Source: an uncultured Hyphomicrobiales bacterium
GTDB taxonomy: Bacteria > Pseudomonadota > Alphaproteobacteria > Rhizobiales > Beijerinckiaceae
DNA length: 64,000 nucleotides
Reading direction: 5' to 3'
NCBI GenBank assembly: GCA_903847605.1
Contig: CAINED010000049.1
Location: forward strand, 122,281 to 186,280
Shown piece after piece: positions 9,043 to 18,690 of the stretch. The notes under the pieces were generated by a model. The model saw nothing but the letters and a program-made list of their open reading frames with translations, made no database searches and was not told where the DNA came from. Made by a program: the position numbers and the translations under genes. Position 1 is the first letter of the stretch. Every line of letters begins with the position of its first letter.

Positions 9043-11550
9043 TCAGGCCGTCTCGCTGGCCTCAAGTTCCGCCGTCCGGATGGCGGGAAAGATGCATGTA
9101 ACAACCGTTCCTTCTCCCGGCGCGGAATCGATGGTCACGCGTCCGCCATGCAGTTCTACAAACGACCGGACGATGGAAAGGCCAAGGCCGACGCCACGGT
9201 GGCGTGAGCCTGTCGTCTGGCTGTGGAATCTGTCGAAAACATGATCGATGACTTCGGCGGGAATGCCGCGCCCCTGGTCGGTCACCTTGATAACCATTTC
9301 ATCGCCGCGGCGCATGGCCGAGATGGTGACGGTCTGACCAGCGGATGAAAAGCCGATGGCGTTCGAGAGCAGATTGAAGAGGATTTGCCTGATCCTGTTG
9401 GCGTCGGCGCGGAATGAACCTGTCCCCGGCGACACGACGACGTTCAGCTGGATATTCGCTTCGGACAGGCGATCCTGAATCCCTTCGACCGCCGCAGCGA
9501 TCGTCGTGGCGACATCGACATCCTCCAGCGCCAGTTCCATCGAGCGATTGTCGATCGTTGCGAGGTCGAGAATGTCGTTGATGATTGCCAGCAGGGCGGC
9601 GGACGATTTCAGGACATGGCCGGCATATTCGCGCTGCTTGGGATTGAGCGGACCGACCTTTTCGCCACCCAGAAGTTCCGCATAACCGATGATGTTGGTG
9701 AGCGGCGAGCGCAGTTCGTAGGAAACGTGATGTACGAAGTCGTTGCGAAGTCTCTGTGCGTCTTCGGTGGCCTGCGTGTGCTTTACGTCTGCCGTGACGT
9801 CGGTGAATGTGAGCAGGGTCGCGCCATCGGAGAGCGGTGCGCTCGCTGCATCGAGTATGAGATCGTCCTGACAATAGATGCGCAGATCGTAGCTGTTGCG
9901 AGCATCGTGTAGGCCGGCGACGATGGAGCGCAGTTGCGACCAGTTGCGCGCGTCCGGATCGAGCGGGCTGCAGAGGTCGAGTAGGCGGTCGATATGCGGC
10001 TCGCCCGCAAGGCTGTCTTCGTCGAGCTTCCAGAGATTGGCGAATGCGGGATTGAAGAGTTTGAGGCGTCCGTCAGGACCGAAGACCGCAACGCCTTCCT
10101 TCAGCGTGTCCAGCGTCTCGCCCTGCACGCGAATGAGCGCGTTGTATTGGGACTCGATGAGATAGCGCTCGGTCACGTCGTCGAAGAGATAGGTGATGCC
10201 GCCCTGCGGGTTGGGGTTCAAAACTGCGCGCAGCGTGCGACCGTCCGGCAAATGCCATATCTGTTCGGACATGTCGTTGGAGTGATAGGCCGCAAGAAGG
10301 CTGTCCTTCCAGACGCGGAAATCCGCCTGTTCGGGCAAGCGTCGCTCGGCGCGCAGCCTGTCCAGAATTTCTGAATCGCTCGGGCCTTGATCGAGGAAGG
10401 CGGCATCGAGTGACCAGAGACGGCGATATTCGGAATTGTGGAAGAGCAGGCGCTTGCGGCGATCGAAGATGGCGACGGCGGTCTTGAGCTGATCGAGCGT
10501 GCGCGCGTGCGAATCCATCTGCCGGCCGAGGTCCTGGCGCACGGCTTCGAGTTCGGAAAGGTCGCGGGCGAAACCGGCCGAAGCGCCTGATGCCGGCACG
10601 TCGTAGATTTCCATGGGGTGACGCTCGCCGGCGACGACGGCGGGCTGGCGCGCATGCCAGACTTCGCCTTTGGCGCGCTTCTCGGAAGCTTGCGCGCGCG
10701 CGGGAGCGTCGAGAAGTTCGGCGCCCTTGATGATCGCGTCGCGGCTGTCGGCGGCGTCAACAGCTCTGGCGTATGCGGCGTTGGTCCAGAACAGCTTGCC
10801 TTCGCCATCCCGCATCCAGACGGGATCGGGCAGCGCGTCCAGCATCATGCGAAAGGCGTCGATTTCCATCAGCGCGCGTGCGTGGCGTTCGCGCAATTGC
10901 GTGAGTTCGAGCCTGTCGCCGGAAACGTCGCGAATGCGCATGACGGCGCGTCCGCCGATGGGCCGGCCTTCCGCTTCGAGGTGGCGGCCGCCGATACTGA
11001 CGAGCGCGAGCCGAAAGCCTTCGCCGCGGCTGCGCAGTTTTTCGACGCATTGCTCGATCTTCTGGGCGGATTCCGGAGCGAGCCACGAACCGAAGCCGAG
11101 GACGCGGCGCGGCATCGCCACGTCCATGACAAGCGAAAGATCGCCTTCGATGTCGGGCTCGCCGGAGGCTGTGCCCCAGGCGACGACGATCTGCGGTTCG
11201 GCCGACAGGAAGAGATTGGCGCGATCGAGCGCCGCGCGCGCGGAGGTCAGTTCGGACGAAAGCTGGCTTTCGCGCTGGGTCCAGCGGCGGCGTCCGGTGA
11301 GGTGGAGAAGCGCGGTGCTCGTCGAGAAGATGACCAGCGCCACGAGCACGGATATGCCCACGACGCCCTGCGTCTCGTTCATGCGCTCGAGAACGCTGAT
11401 CGAATCATTTGCAAGCGCAGTGTCCGCAGCTATTGCTGCGCCCGCCGTAGCGGCTATTCGACTCAATTTTACTGGTGAACTCTGCGCCTGGCAGACATCG
11501 CGCGCAAACGCGAATAGCCCGACGTTACCAAAGGGGCGCCGCCAACCCAT
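9043..11550 (-). CDS. divL: DivL-type PAS pseudokinase with Tyr at the phospho-acceptor site
   Basis: 835 aa. It has an N-terminal membrane segment (GISVLVALVIFSTSTALL, ~63-80), several PAS-like sensor domains (~200-560), a HisKA dimerisation domain and a HATPase domain. The H-box reads HHVSYELRSPL, so the usual phospho-histidine is Tyr611 (codon at 9718-9720). The ATPase N box (NLLSNAIGFS), G1 (DQGRGIP) and G2 (GVGLGLSIV) look intact. Tyrosine here is the hallmark of Caulobacter DivL, which works with DivK and CckA to control CtrA. The start is uncertain: no good ribosome site precedes the first ATG, a signal-like stretch covers ~29-48, and Met57 (11382) is an alternative. It is the first gene of the operon running to addA. 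Confidence 0.88.
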   Translation of the reverse strand: MGWRRPFGNVGLFAFARDVCQAQSSPVKLSRIAATAGAAIAADTALANDSISVLERMNETQGVVGISVLVALVIFSTSTALLHLTGRRRWTQRESQLSSELTSARAALDRANLFLSAEPQIVVAWGTASGEPDIEGDLSLVMDVAMPRRVLGFGSWLAPESAQKIEQCVEKLRSRGEGFRLALVSIGGRHLEAEGRPIGGRAVMRIRDVSGDRLELTQLRERHARALMEIDAFRMMLDALPDPVWMRDGEGKLFWTNAAYARAVDAADSRDAIIKGAELLDAPARAQASEKRAKGEVWHARQPAVVAGERHPMEIYDVPASGASAGFARDLSELEAVRQDLGRQMDSHARTLDQLKTAVAIFDRRKRLLFHNSEYRRLWSLDAAFLDQGPSDSEILDRLRAERRLPEQADFRVWKDSLLAAYHSNDMSEQIWHLPDGRTLRAVLNPNPQGGITYLFDDVTERYLIESQYNALIRVQGETLDTLKEGVAVFGPDGRLKLFNPAFANLWKLDEDSLAGEPHIDRLLDLCSPLDPDARNWSQLRSIVAGLHDARNSYDLRIYCQDDLILDAASAPLSDGATLLTFTDVTADVKHTQATEDAQRLRNDFVHHVSYELRSPLTNIIGYAELLGGEKVGPLNPKQREYAGHVLKSSAALLAIINDILDLATIDNRSMELALEDVDVATTIAAAVEGIQDRLSEANIQLNVVVSPGTGSFRADANRIRQILFNLLSNAIGFSSAGQTVTISAMRRGDEMVIKVTDQGRGIPAEVIDHVFDRFHSQTTGSRHRGVGLGLSIVRSFVELHGGRVTIDSAPGEGTVVTCIFPAIRTAELEASETA

Positions 11551-11661
11551 GCTTTGGATCCCGTCTCAATCTGAATGTCCGATCGCACTGCGATGTGGCC
11601 CCCGCAATGCGAATCAACTCACTCTATATTCACAGGCCAACGCTGAGAAAGTGGTTAATCG

Positions 11662-11699
11662 AAACAAAACGCCTCCGATTCGATTATGAATCGGAGGCG
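11662..11699 (-). terminator. Rho-independent terminator of ahcY
   Basis: Inverted repeat CGCCTCCGATTC / GAATCGGAGGCG (11670-11681 and 11688-11699) with a 6-nt loop. Read on the minus strand it is followed by TTTTGTTT. It lies 57 nt after the ahcY stop and separates ahcY from the divL operon. Confidence 0.85.
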
Positions 11700-11756
11700 A
11701 TTCAAGACGCTACCCGATGTAGTGGCTCACGCAACGTGAGGCCACTAATTCGGAAA

Positions 11757-13163
11757 TCAATAGCGGTAATGTTCCGGCTTGTACGGGCCGTTCTGCGACA
11801 GGCCGAGATAGGTCGCCTGCTGGTCCGTCAGCTTGGTGAGCTTCACGCCGATCTGTTCGAGATGCAGCGAAGCCACCTTCTCGTCGAGATGCTTGGGCAG
11901 CGTGTAGACTTCCTTCTTGTAGTGGCCGGGCTTCGTCCACAGCTCGATCTGCGCCAGCGTCTGGTTGGTGAAGGACGCGGACATCACGAAGGACGGATGG
12001 CCCATCGCGTTGCCGAGGTTCACGAGACGGCCTTCCGACAGGAGGATGATGCGCCTGTTCGGCCCGAGTTCGATCTCGTCGACCTGCGGCTTGATGTTCG
12101 TCCACTTGAAGTTCTTCAGGTTGGCGACCTGAATTTCCGAGTCAAAGTGGCCGATGTTGCAGACGATGGCGCGGTCCTTCATCTTGCGCATATGGTCGAG
12201 GGTGATGACGTCGACGTTGCCGGTCGCCGTCACGAAGATGTCGGCGCGCGAAGCGGCGTCTTCCATCGTCGTGACTTCATAGCCTTCCATCGCCGCCTGC
12301 AGCGCGCAGATCGGATCGATTTCGGACACGAGCACGCGGCAGCCGGCGTTCTTCAGCGAAGCGGCCGAGCCCTTGCCCACGTCACCGAAACCGGCAACCA
12401 TTGCGACCTTGCCGGCCATCATCACGTCCGTGCCGCGGCGGATGCCGTCGACCAGCGATTCCTTGCAGCCGTAGAGGTTGTCGAACTTCGACTTCGTGAC
12501 GGAATCGTTGACGTTGATCGCAGGCCACAGCAGCGTGCCGTCCTTCTGCATGTTGTAGAGGCGGTGAACGCCCGTGGTCGTCTCTTCCGAAACGCCCTTA
12601 ATCGACTCGGCGCACTTCGTGTAGAAGCCGGGGTTCGACTTCAGGTGGCTCTTGATCGAAGCGTAAAGGACTTCCTCTTCCTCGTTGGTCGGCTTCTCGA
12701 GGAAGGCCACATCCCCCTTCTCGGCGCGATGGCCGAGGTGGATGAGAACTGTCGCGTCGCCACCGTCGTCGAGGATCATGTTCGGGACGCCGCCGTCATG
12801 CCATTCGAAGATCTTGTGGGTGTATTCCCAGTAATCCTTCAGGCTCTCGCCCTTGATCGCGAAAACCGGCGTGCCGTTGGCGACGATGGCGGCGGCGGCG
12901 TGGTCCTGCGTCGAATAGATATTGCAGGAAGCCCAGCGCACGTCCGCGCCCAGAGCCTTCAGCGTCTCGATGAGAACGCCGGTCTGAATCGTCATGTGAA
13001 GCGACCCAGCGATGCGCGCGCCCTTGAGGGGCTGGCTCTTGCCGTATTCGGCGCGGGTCGCCATCAGGCCGGGCATTTCGGCTTCGGCGATGTCGAGCTC
13101 CTTGCGGCCGTAGGCGGCGAGCGACATGTCGGCGACGGCGTAGTCGTTGTTTTTAACAGTCAT
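11757..13163 (-). CDS. ahcY: Adenosylhomocysteinase (SAH hydrolase)
   Basis: 468 aa from the chosen start ([10 protein letters not shown]); an upstream in-frame ATG at 13208 would add 15 residues unlike the family. It hydrolyses S-adenosylhomocysteine to adenosine and homocysteine, clearing the inhibitor of SAM-dependent methylation. Seen: [11 protein letters not shown], the NAD-binding loop [10 protein letters not shown], the conserved [10 protein letters not shown] after it, and the terminal KPEHYRY that reaches into the neighbouring subunit. It also carries the ~40-residue internal insertion usual in bacterial forms. It is transcribed alone between its own promoter (13250-13278) and terminator. 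Confidence 0.97.
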   Translation of the reverse strand: MTVKNNDYAVADMSLAAYGRKELDIAEAEMPGLMATRAEYGKSQPLKGARIAGSLHMTIQTGVLIETLKALGADVRWASCNIYSTQDHAAAAIVANGTPVFAIKGESLKDYWEYTHKIFEWHDGGVPNMILDDGGDATVLIHLGHRAEKGDVAFLEKPTNEEEEVLYASIKSHLKSNPGFYTKCAESIKGVSEETTTGVHRLYNMQKDGTLLWPAINVNDSVTKSKFDNLYGCKESLVDGIRRGTDVMMAGKVAMVAGFGDVGKGSAASLKNAGCRVLVSEIDPICALQAAMEGYEVTTMEDAASRADIFVTATGNVDVITLDHMRKMKDRAIVCNIGHFDSEIQVANLKNFKWTNIKPQVDEIELGPNRRIILLSEGRLVNLGNAMGHPSFVMSASFTNQTLAQIELWTKPGHYKKEVYTLPKHLDEKVASLHLEQIGVKLTKLTDQQATYLGLSQNGPYKPEHYRY

Positions 13164-13249
13164 GGTGTTTCCGGTGCATTGGAGAAAACGCGGGGTGTTT
13201 CCGCGCAAGATTTCCGGCCGGCCCGGTGGCCCGCCTCAAAACCGCGGGC

Positions 13250-13301
13250 TCTATAGCAGCGGTCGGATGCTGATGCAATAAGGATATAAAGATAAGTTTA
13301 T
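13250..13301 (-). promoter_or_regulatory. ahcY promoter with an adjacent AT-rich inverted repeat
   Basis: Minus strand: -35 TTGCAT (13273-13278), 17 nt, -10 TATAGA (13250-13255), about 90 nt before the ahcY start. Just upstream of the -35 box lies an AT-rich imperfect palindrome, ATAAA-N6-TTTAT (13286-13301), that stands out in high-G+C DNA. Its placement suits an operator or an activator site. SAH-responsive ArsR-family regulators of ahcY are known in Proteobacteria, but I cannot assign this site to one. Confidence 0.55.
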
Positions 13302-13340
13302 GCGATCCGGCCGAAGCTGGGCTCCGGCCGGACGCTGGGG

Positions 13341-14315
13341 TCAGAGCTTGAACAGCTTCTGCGCGTTGGTGCGACCGATCTTGAGCTTGTCGTTTTCGTT
13401 CAATTCGAGATCGTCGAACCACTTCGCGGCGTGGTCGACGTTCTCGAAGGGCCAGTCGGTCGAGAAGAGGATGCGATCAGTGCCGATCTCCATGATGGAA
13501 TTGACAAGCGACGGCGTACAGAAATTGCCTGATACCGTGATCCAGAAATTGTTCTGGAAATAATAGCTGAGCTTGTGCTTGGCCGGATAGGGATTGGGCA
13601 GGTTCATCCACGCATTGTGGTTGTCGATGCGCCAGAGCGAGAAGGGAATGCCCTCGCCCATGTGGCCGATGATGATCTTCAGGTTCGGATGCGTATCGAA
13701 GATGCCCGAGCCCATCAGGCGAAGGGCATGCACGGCAGTTTCGTTGCCAAAACCCCATTTCGGCCCGAGCAGCCATTCCGCGCCCTTGTAGCAGGTCGCC
13801 TGCGATACCAGCGGATTGCGCGGGTGCAGGTAGAAGGGCACGTCCAGTTGCGACACTAGCGCCCAGAACGGGCGATAACGGGGATCGTCGAGATAGACGC
13901 AGTTCTCTTCCTGATCGATCTGGGAGAAACCGTTGACCAGAATGCCGCGGAAGCCGAGCTGCTTCACGCAGCGTTCGAGTTCCTTGCAGGCGTGATCGGG
14001 ATCCTGCATCGCGAGCGCTGCGAGGCCCTGGAAGCGTTTCGGGTTCTTCGCGATCTCGCCTGCCATGAGGTCGTTCGAGCGGACGGAAATATCCATCGCC
14101 TTCTTGCGATCGGGGATGGCCTGAATGGCCGGCGCGTTGAGCGACAGGAGCATCAGCTCCATGCCCCAGCGGTCCATTTCCGCGATGCGGCGCTCCTGGA
14201 AATCGAGCAGACGCGCGCGCGCTTCCGGCCAGAGATTCGGCGGCACGAAAGGCCGCGAATCTTCCAGCGTGTCTTCGAGCGCGTAGTGCTCTTCCAGCCC
14301 GATCTTGCCCTTCAT
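13341..14315 (-). CDS. Amidohydrolase of the gamma-resorcylate / 2,3-dihydroxybenzoate decarboxylase family
   Basis: 324 aa TIM-barrel metal-dependent hydrolase. The signature positions of the non-oxidative aromatic decarboxylases (ACMSD superfamily) are present: GLEEH at 6-10, GILVNGFSQ, YLHPRNP with its His, GHMGE, and STDWPFE with its Asp. Family members decarboxylate hydroxybenzoates without oxygen. The exact substrate cannot be read from the sequence. It lies 24 nt downstream of gpmA on the same strand, but nothing suggests a shared pathway. Confidence 0.82.
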   Translation of the reverse strand: MKGKIGLEEHYALEDTLEDSRPFVPPNLWPEARARLLDFQERRIAEMDRWGMELMLLSLNAPAIQAIPDRKKAMDISVRSNDLMAGEIAKNPKRFQGLAALAMQDPDHACKELERCVKQLGFRGILVNGFSQIDQEENCVYLDDPRYRPFWALVSQLDVPFYLHPRNPLVSQATCYKGAEWLLGPKWGFGNETAVHALRLMGSGIFDTHPNLKIIIGHMGEGIPFSLWRIDNHNAWMNLPNPYPAKHKLSYYFQNNFWITVSGNFCTPSLVNSIMEIGTDRILFSTDWPFENVDHAAKWFDDLELNENDKLKIGRTNAQKLFKL

Positions 14316-14339
14316 GGCGCTTCTCCCAGTTGTCCGGTT

Positions 14340-14966
14340 TCAGGAATTCTTGTGCAGCACGTCCTTGGCGGCGACGGTCGAATCCGCGTTGAGGCGGTAG
14401 ACGACGGGGATGCCCGTTTCGAGTTCGATCCCGGGGATGGTCTCCGGCGTCGCGCGTTCGAGCACCATGAGGAGCGCGCGTAGTGAATTGCCGTGCGCGA
14501 CGACGATGGTCGGCTCGCCGCGCAGCACGCAGGGCAGGATGTCCTGGCAGTAATAAGGAAGCACGCGGGCGAGCGTATCGCGCAGGCTTTCTCCGCCCGG
14601 CGGAGGAATGTCGTAGGAGCGCCGCCAGATCATCACCTGCTTGTCGCCCCACTTCTCGGCGGCTTCCGCCTTGTTGAGGCCGGAGAGGTCGCCGTAATCG
14701 CGTTCGTTGAGGCGCATGTCCTTGACGGTGTCGATGCTGCTCGTACCGAGTTCCTCGAGTGTGAGGCGCGTCGTGTGCTGGGCGCGCGTGAGCGCGGAGG
14801 TGAAGGCGCGCTGGATCGAGATGCCCTTTGCCTTGAGGCTGCGGCCGGCGTTGCGCGCCTCCTCGATGCCGACTTCGGTGAGATCGGGATCTTTCCAGCC
14901 GGTGAAGAGATTCTTGAGATTCCACTCGCTCTGGCCGTGGCGCAGAAGCACAAGCACACGATCCAT
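14340..14966 (-). CDS. gpmA: 2,3-bisphosphoglycerate-dependent phosphoglycerate mutase
   Basis: 208 aa, the short alphaproteobacterial form of the usual ~230-250 aa enzyme. It interconverts 3- and 2-phosphoglycerate in glycolysis. [10 protein letters not shown] holds the phospho-histidine (His9), followed by [46 protein letters not shown] and the second active-site His in [11 protein letters not shown]. It lies 46 nt downstream of dapB on the same strand, an order common in this group. Confidence 0.95.
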   Translation of the reverse strand: MDRVLVLLRHGQSEWNLKNLFTGWKDPDLTEVGIEEARNAGRSLKAKGISIQRAFTSALTRAQHTTRLTLEELGTSSIDTVKDMRLNERDYGDLSGLNKAEAAEKWGDKQVMIWRRSYDIPPPGGESLRDTLARVLPYYCQDILPCVLRGEPTIVVAHGNSLRALLMVLERATPETIPGIELETGIPVVYRLNADSTVAAKDVLHKNS

Positions 14967-15012
14967 GTCAACTCCGTCGTAGATATGCCGCCGGGCGGCT
15001 TTCGTTGATTGT

Positions 15013-15828
15013 TCAGATGTCGGAAAGGCCTAGCACGTCGGCCATGTTGTATTGACCGGGCTTTTGGCCGCGCCCCCACAGCGCCGCACGCACAGCCCCG
15101 CGCGCGAAGATCCCGCGGTCCTCCGCCTTGTGGCTGAGGATAAGCCGCTCGCCGGGACCGGCGAAGATGGCGTCATGGTCGCCGACGACCGTCCCTCCGC
15201 GCAGGGTTTGAAAACCGATGACGCCATCGGGCCGTGCGCCGGTATGTCCGTCGCGCGATTTTACGGCGTGGTCGCCAAGGGTGACGCCACGCCCGGCCGC
15301 CGCCGCCTCGCCGAGCATGAGCGCGGTGCCGGAAGGAGCGTCCACTTTCATGCGGTGATGCATTTCCAGAATTTCGATGTCGTATTCCGGGCCGAGCGTC
15401 GCCGCGACCTTCTTCACGAGGCCGGCGAGCAGATTGACGCCGAGGCTCATATTGCCTGACCGCACGATGACAGCGTGGCGCGCGGCGGCGGCGATCTTTT
15501 CGAGATCGGCGGGGGCGAGGCCCGTCGTGCCGATCACGTGCACGATGCGCGCCTGGGCGGCGATGGCCGAGAGTTCGACGGTCGAGGCGGGGATGGTGAA
15601 ATCGATGACGCCATCGGCCTTCACGAGCGCCTGTAGGGGATCGTCGGTGACGGGGACGCCGATGTCGCCTATCCCGGCGAGCAGGCCTGCATCCAGTCCG
15701 AGCGCGGTGGAACCGGGCCGCTCCAGCGCCCCGGCGACGACGGCGCCCGGCGTCGCGTTGATCACCTGAACCAGCATCCGCCCCATGCGCCCGGCGGCGC
15801 CGGCCACGACGAGCCGCATATCGCTCAT
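15013..15828 (-). CDS. dapB: 4-hydroxy-tetrahydrodipicolinate reductase
   Basis: 271 aa. It reduces 4-hydroxy-tetrahydrodipicolinate with NAD(P)H in lysine and diaminopimelate synthesis. The Rossmann loop GAAGRMGRM is near the N-terminus, and the catalytic block [16 protein letters not shown] and the ending [12 protein letters not shown] are intact. A likely promoter lies in the 114 nt before it, where CTATAGA occurs at about 15890. It is followed by gpmA. Confidence 0.96.
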   Translation of the reverse strand: MSDMRLVVAGAAGRMGRMLVQVINATPGAVVAGALERPGSTALGLDAGLLAGIGDIGVPVTDDPLQALVKADGVIDFTIPASTVELSAIAAQARIVHVIGTTGLAPADLEKIAAAARHAVIVRSGNMSLGVNLLAGLVKKVAATLGPEYDIEILEMHHRMKVDAPSGTALMLGEAAAAGRGVTLGDHAVKSRDGHTGARPDGVIGFQTLRGGTVVGDHDAIFAGPGERLILSHKAEDRGIFARGAVRAALWGRGQKPGQYNMADVLGLSDI

Positions 15829-15942
15829 GGATAAACCCCACAGAAGAAAATAGCGGGCCCCGGGCCGCTGATCAGGCCGGGTCTATAGCCCCGGCTACGG
15901 CCTTTGCAAAGGCAAACAGGGATTGCCGATGGCAGCCGCCGA

Positions 15943-16233
15943 TCAGGCAGGCCCCTCGACGATGACGAGGTCGCCCTCGGACGCCTGGAGGCGGATTTTT
16001 GCGGCTTCCTGATATTCAAGCGAATGGTAGCAGGCCAGCGCCGTCTCGTAGTCCTTGAACTCCACGACGACGTGACGCGAGCGCAAGTTGCCCTGCACCG
16101 TCTCGTATTTGCCGCCGCGCACGACGAATTTGCCGCCGAATTTCTCGAAGGCAGCGGCATTTGCCGCCAGATACTGCTTGTAGATTTCGGGGTCTTTCAC
16201 ATCGTTGTGCGCGATCCAGTATCCCTTGGGCAT
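15943..16233 (-). CDS. DUF1330 family protein
   Basis: 96 aa ferredoxin-fold (dimeric alpha/beta barrel) protein beginning MPKGYWIAH. The core reads KQYLAANAAAFEKFGGKFVVRGG, then VVVEFKDYETALACYHSLEYQ, which is the DUF1330 signature. The start was chosen because GGAG lies 7-10 nt upstream; the longer frame to 16344 has no family similarity. The biochemical role is unknown for the family. It diverges from the phosphoesterase gene. Confidence 0.9.
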   Translation of the reverse strand: MPKGYWIAHNDVKDPEIYKQYLAANAAAFEKFGGKFVVRGGKYETVQGNLRSRHVVVEFKDYETALACYHSLEYQEAAKIRLQASEGDLVIVEGPA

Positions 16234-16445
16234 TTTTGTCTCCGGGGGCCGTTGCAAAGAAACCGTCACGCTAACGTAGCATGAACCCGCTAGGGAAAGG
16301 ACAGCGGCCCTTCTCGCCAGTCCCCCGGCGACGTCCCCAAACATGAACGGCTGCGCGTTGGCGCCGGGCGATTGCCCGGCGTCCTTTTGTTTTGCGCCCA
16401 GGATCGGTTAGGGAAAGCTGGGCTGTCGTCCCGAACAGGACCGCG

Positions 16446-17420
16446 ATGATCACGAGAATATTCGGCATTCTTATGCTTCTGGTGGCGGCTGCGCCCGCCG
16501 TCGCGCAAACCACAGAGAGGCCCTTCGAGTTCGTCGCCCTCGGCGACATGCCCTACAACATCCCCGGCGATTACGAGAAATTCGAGCGGCTGATCGGGCG
16601 CATCAATAAGCTTTCGCCAGCCTTCACCCTGCACGTCGGCGACATCATCTCGGGCCGCACGCGCTGCAGCGATGAAAATTTCGCCAGGGTGTTAGGAATG
16701 TTCGGCCAGTTCGATGGCCCGCTCGTCTATACGCCCGGCGACAACGAATGGACGGATTGTCATCGCCTCCTGGGTGGTCGATACGATCCGCTGGAGCGGC
16801 TTGGCTTCGTGCGAAAGATGTTTTTTCCTGTTCCGGGCAAGTCGCTCGGGCGCAAGCCGCTGACGGTCGAAAGTCAGGCGCTCGTCTTGGCCGGGCGTTT
16901 CTCGACCTATGTCGAGAATGCACGCTTCAAGTGGAATGGCGTGCAGTTCGCCTCGGCGCATGTGGTGGGTTCGCTCAACAATTACGACGAAGGGCGTCCG
17001 GAGGCAGTGGCGGAATACGAGGCGCGTAACGCCGCCAATATTGCCTGGATCGACGATGCATTTCGAATTGCACGCGCAGAGGATGCGAAGGGGCTTGTCT
17101 TGTTCTGGCAGGCCAATGTTCACGCAACGCCGCGTCTCAATCCCGGCGCGGCTTTCGCCAAGCCTTTCGAAGCCACGATCGAGGCCGTCGCGCGCGGCGC
17201 GTCCGCTTTCGCTCGGCCGGTGCTCGTCATCTACGGCGATTTCCACTTTTTCGAAGTGCGCCCGTTCGTGAACATGAAGCGCGAACCCGTGCGTCACGTC
17301 ACGCGCATGCAGGTCTATGGCGATGGAGCGGTTCATGCCGTGCGCGTACGCGTCGATCCCGCCGATCCCGCGTTGTTCGGGATCGCGCCGCTGATCGTTC
17401 CGGAAAACGGGTTACCTTAG
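16446..17420 (+). CDS. Secreted calcineurin-like metallophosphoesterase
   Basis: 324 aa from ATG 16446. It begins with a signal peptide (hydrophobic GILMLLVAAAP, likely cut after AVA at ~20). The metallophosphoesterase metal-binding blocks are in order: ALGDMPY, HVGDIISG, TPGDNEWTD, ASAHVVGS and YGDFHFF. The substrate is unknown; it should act in the periplasm or outside. An upstream in-frame ATG at 16392 would put 18 polar residues before the signal and is disfavoured. A strong terminator follows at 17530. Confidence 0.8.
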   Translation: MITRIFGILMLLVAAAPAVAQTTERPFEFVALGDMPYNIPGDYEKFERLIGRINKLSPAFTLHVGDIISGRTRCSDENFARVLGMFGQFDGPLVYTPGDNEWTDCHRLLGGRYDPLERLGFVRKMFFPVPGKSLGRKPLTVESQALVLAGRFSTYVENARFKWNGVQFASAHVVGSLNNYDEGRPEAVAEYEARNAANIAWIDDAFRIARAEDAKGLVLFWQANVHATPRLNPGAAFAKPFEATIEAVARGASAFARPVLVIYGDFHFFEVRPFVNMKREPVRHVTRMQVYGDGAVHAVRVRVDPADPALFGIAPLIVPENGLP

Positions 17421-17529
17421 GGCGTGTCATAAAACTTCTATCTGGCTGCCTTGTTTGTGGCGTAATCGATCCCTATCTTTCCTCCAATCGGATGCGGCGA
17501 TCTTAAAAAGGTTGCTCCCGATGAGCGAG

Positions 17530-17565
17530 CGCCGGGCCGGATGTACGCCCGGCGTTTTGTTTTTT
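17530..17565 (+). terminator. Rho-independent terminator after the phosphoesterase gene
   Basis: Stem CGCCGGGC / GCCCGGCG (17530-17537 and 17547-17554), 9-nt loop, followed by TTTTGTTTTTT. It lies about 110 nt after the stop and just before the DUF3616 gene. Confidence 0.85.
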
Positions 17566-17630
17566 GGCGGTTGCGCTGCGGCAGTTGCGGTGGGAGAATT
17601 ACTTCTCACTCTTTAATCGATGAGCCCCGC

Positions 17631-18686
17631 ATGCTCCCGCCGATGATCTCCAAACTTTTCGTTACCGCAGCTATTTGCGTAACGGCATGCGTTGCGCCCG
17701 TCTCTGCCGAAGAAGTCCCGCGCCTTAAGCCAATCGGAGTGATCGGCGTTACCGGCGACATCCTCGGCAAGAAGGGCAAGGCGGCGAAGGACGTCAGCGG
17801 CATGGCCTGCATGCCCGGCGACAGCGCGGAGAAACTTTGCGTACTCGTCAACGACGAGAACTCGGGGGCGCAATTCGTCCGGCTCGCCGGCGCAACTCTC
17901 CGGCCTGGCAAAGTAAATCCGCTCATCGGCGGCAAGGCCCCGGCGGATGCTTTCGGACAACCGCCGGAACCCTCCTGCGGCAAGGAGAAGAAGTTTGCCG
18001 AGTTCGATGGCGAAGGCGTCGCGTTCGGCGACGGGCATTTTTATGTTGTGAGTTCGCATGGCTGTTCGCGCAACTCGGAAGGCTATCGCCTTTCCTCGTT
18101 TTTGCTGGCGCGTTTCAGAGCCTATCCAGATCAACTGCCGAGCGGAGCAGAACTGACTTATCGGGTTTCCGACGTGCTTGCTGCGGCGAAGTCGGCGGGA
18201 TCGCGCTTCGGCAAAGCGCTCGATGCCGGCAGCAATGGCCTCAATATCGAGGGAATCGCTTTCGTCGCACGCAAATTATGGTTCGGCTTGCGCGCGCCGG
18301 TCGACGGTTCGAATGCCTATCTCATCGGTGTCGGCGCAGCGGAATTGTTCGCGCCGGGCAATGCGCGCTGGCAGGGTCAACCCGATGTCGTTGCGCTGGC
18401 GCTCGGCGAACGGCGTGGCATTCGCGATCTAACGGCGCTGCCGGACGGGCGGCTCCTCGTGCTCTCCGGACCGGCGCAGGAGCAGAAACTCGATTACCGG
18501 CTTCACATCGTCGATCCCGCAAAGCCCGATACGCTTCGCACCATCGGCATCGTCGATGCGCCGAAGAAGGGCAAGGCGGAGGTTGTCACCGTCCTGCAAG
18601 AGAACGGCGGCGAACTGGTGGTCGCCGTTCTCTTCGATGGTGTGAAGAACGGCGGCGGGGCGCTCTATCGCATCAGGATACGATAG
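17631..18686 (+). CDS. Secreted DUF3616 protein
   Basis: 351 aa with an N-terminal signal peptide (KLFVTAAICVTACVAPVSA, cut before EEV). The body matches DUF3616, a beta-propeller-like family of unknown function: DVSGMAC then LCVLVNDENSGAQFVRL, EFDGEGVAFGDGHFYVVSSHG, NIEGIAFVARKLWFGLRAP and GIRDLTALPDGRLLVLSG. No ribosome site decides between ATG 17631 and ATG 17643. It converges with the SGNH gene, with only 4 nt between the two stop codons. Confidence 0.75.
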   Translation: MLPPMISKLFVTAAICVTACVAPVSAEEVPRLKPIGVIGVTGDILGKKGKAAKDVSGMACMPGDSAEKLCVLVNDENSGAQFVRLAGATLRPGKVNPLIGGKAPADAFGQPPEPSCGKEKKFAEFDGEGVAFGDGHFYVVSSHGCSRNSEGYRLSSFLLARFRAYPDQLPSGAELTYRVSDVLAAAKSAGSRFGKALDAGSNGLNIEGIAFVARKLWFGLRAPVDGSNAYLIGVGAAELFAPGNARWQGQPDVVALALGERRGIRDLTALPDGRLLVLSGPAQEQKLDYRLHIVDPAKPDTLRTIGIVDAPKKGKAEVVTVLQENGGELVVAVLFDGVKNGGGALYRIRIR

Positions 18687-18690
18687 CGAT

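Noticed and set aside
13164..13249. SAH or SAM riboswitch in the ahcY leader
   Set aside because: The leader is short and GC-rich, and I could not place the conserved core of any known SAM or SAH class in it.
11475..13256. Plus-strand frame of 593 codons opposite ahcY
   Set aside because: Antisense shadow of ahcY, which is strongly conserved; the frame has His/Arg-rich low-quality composition.
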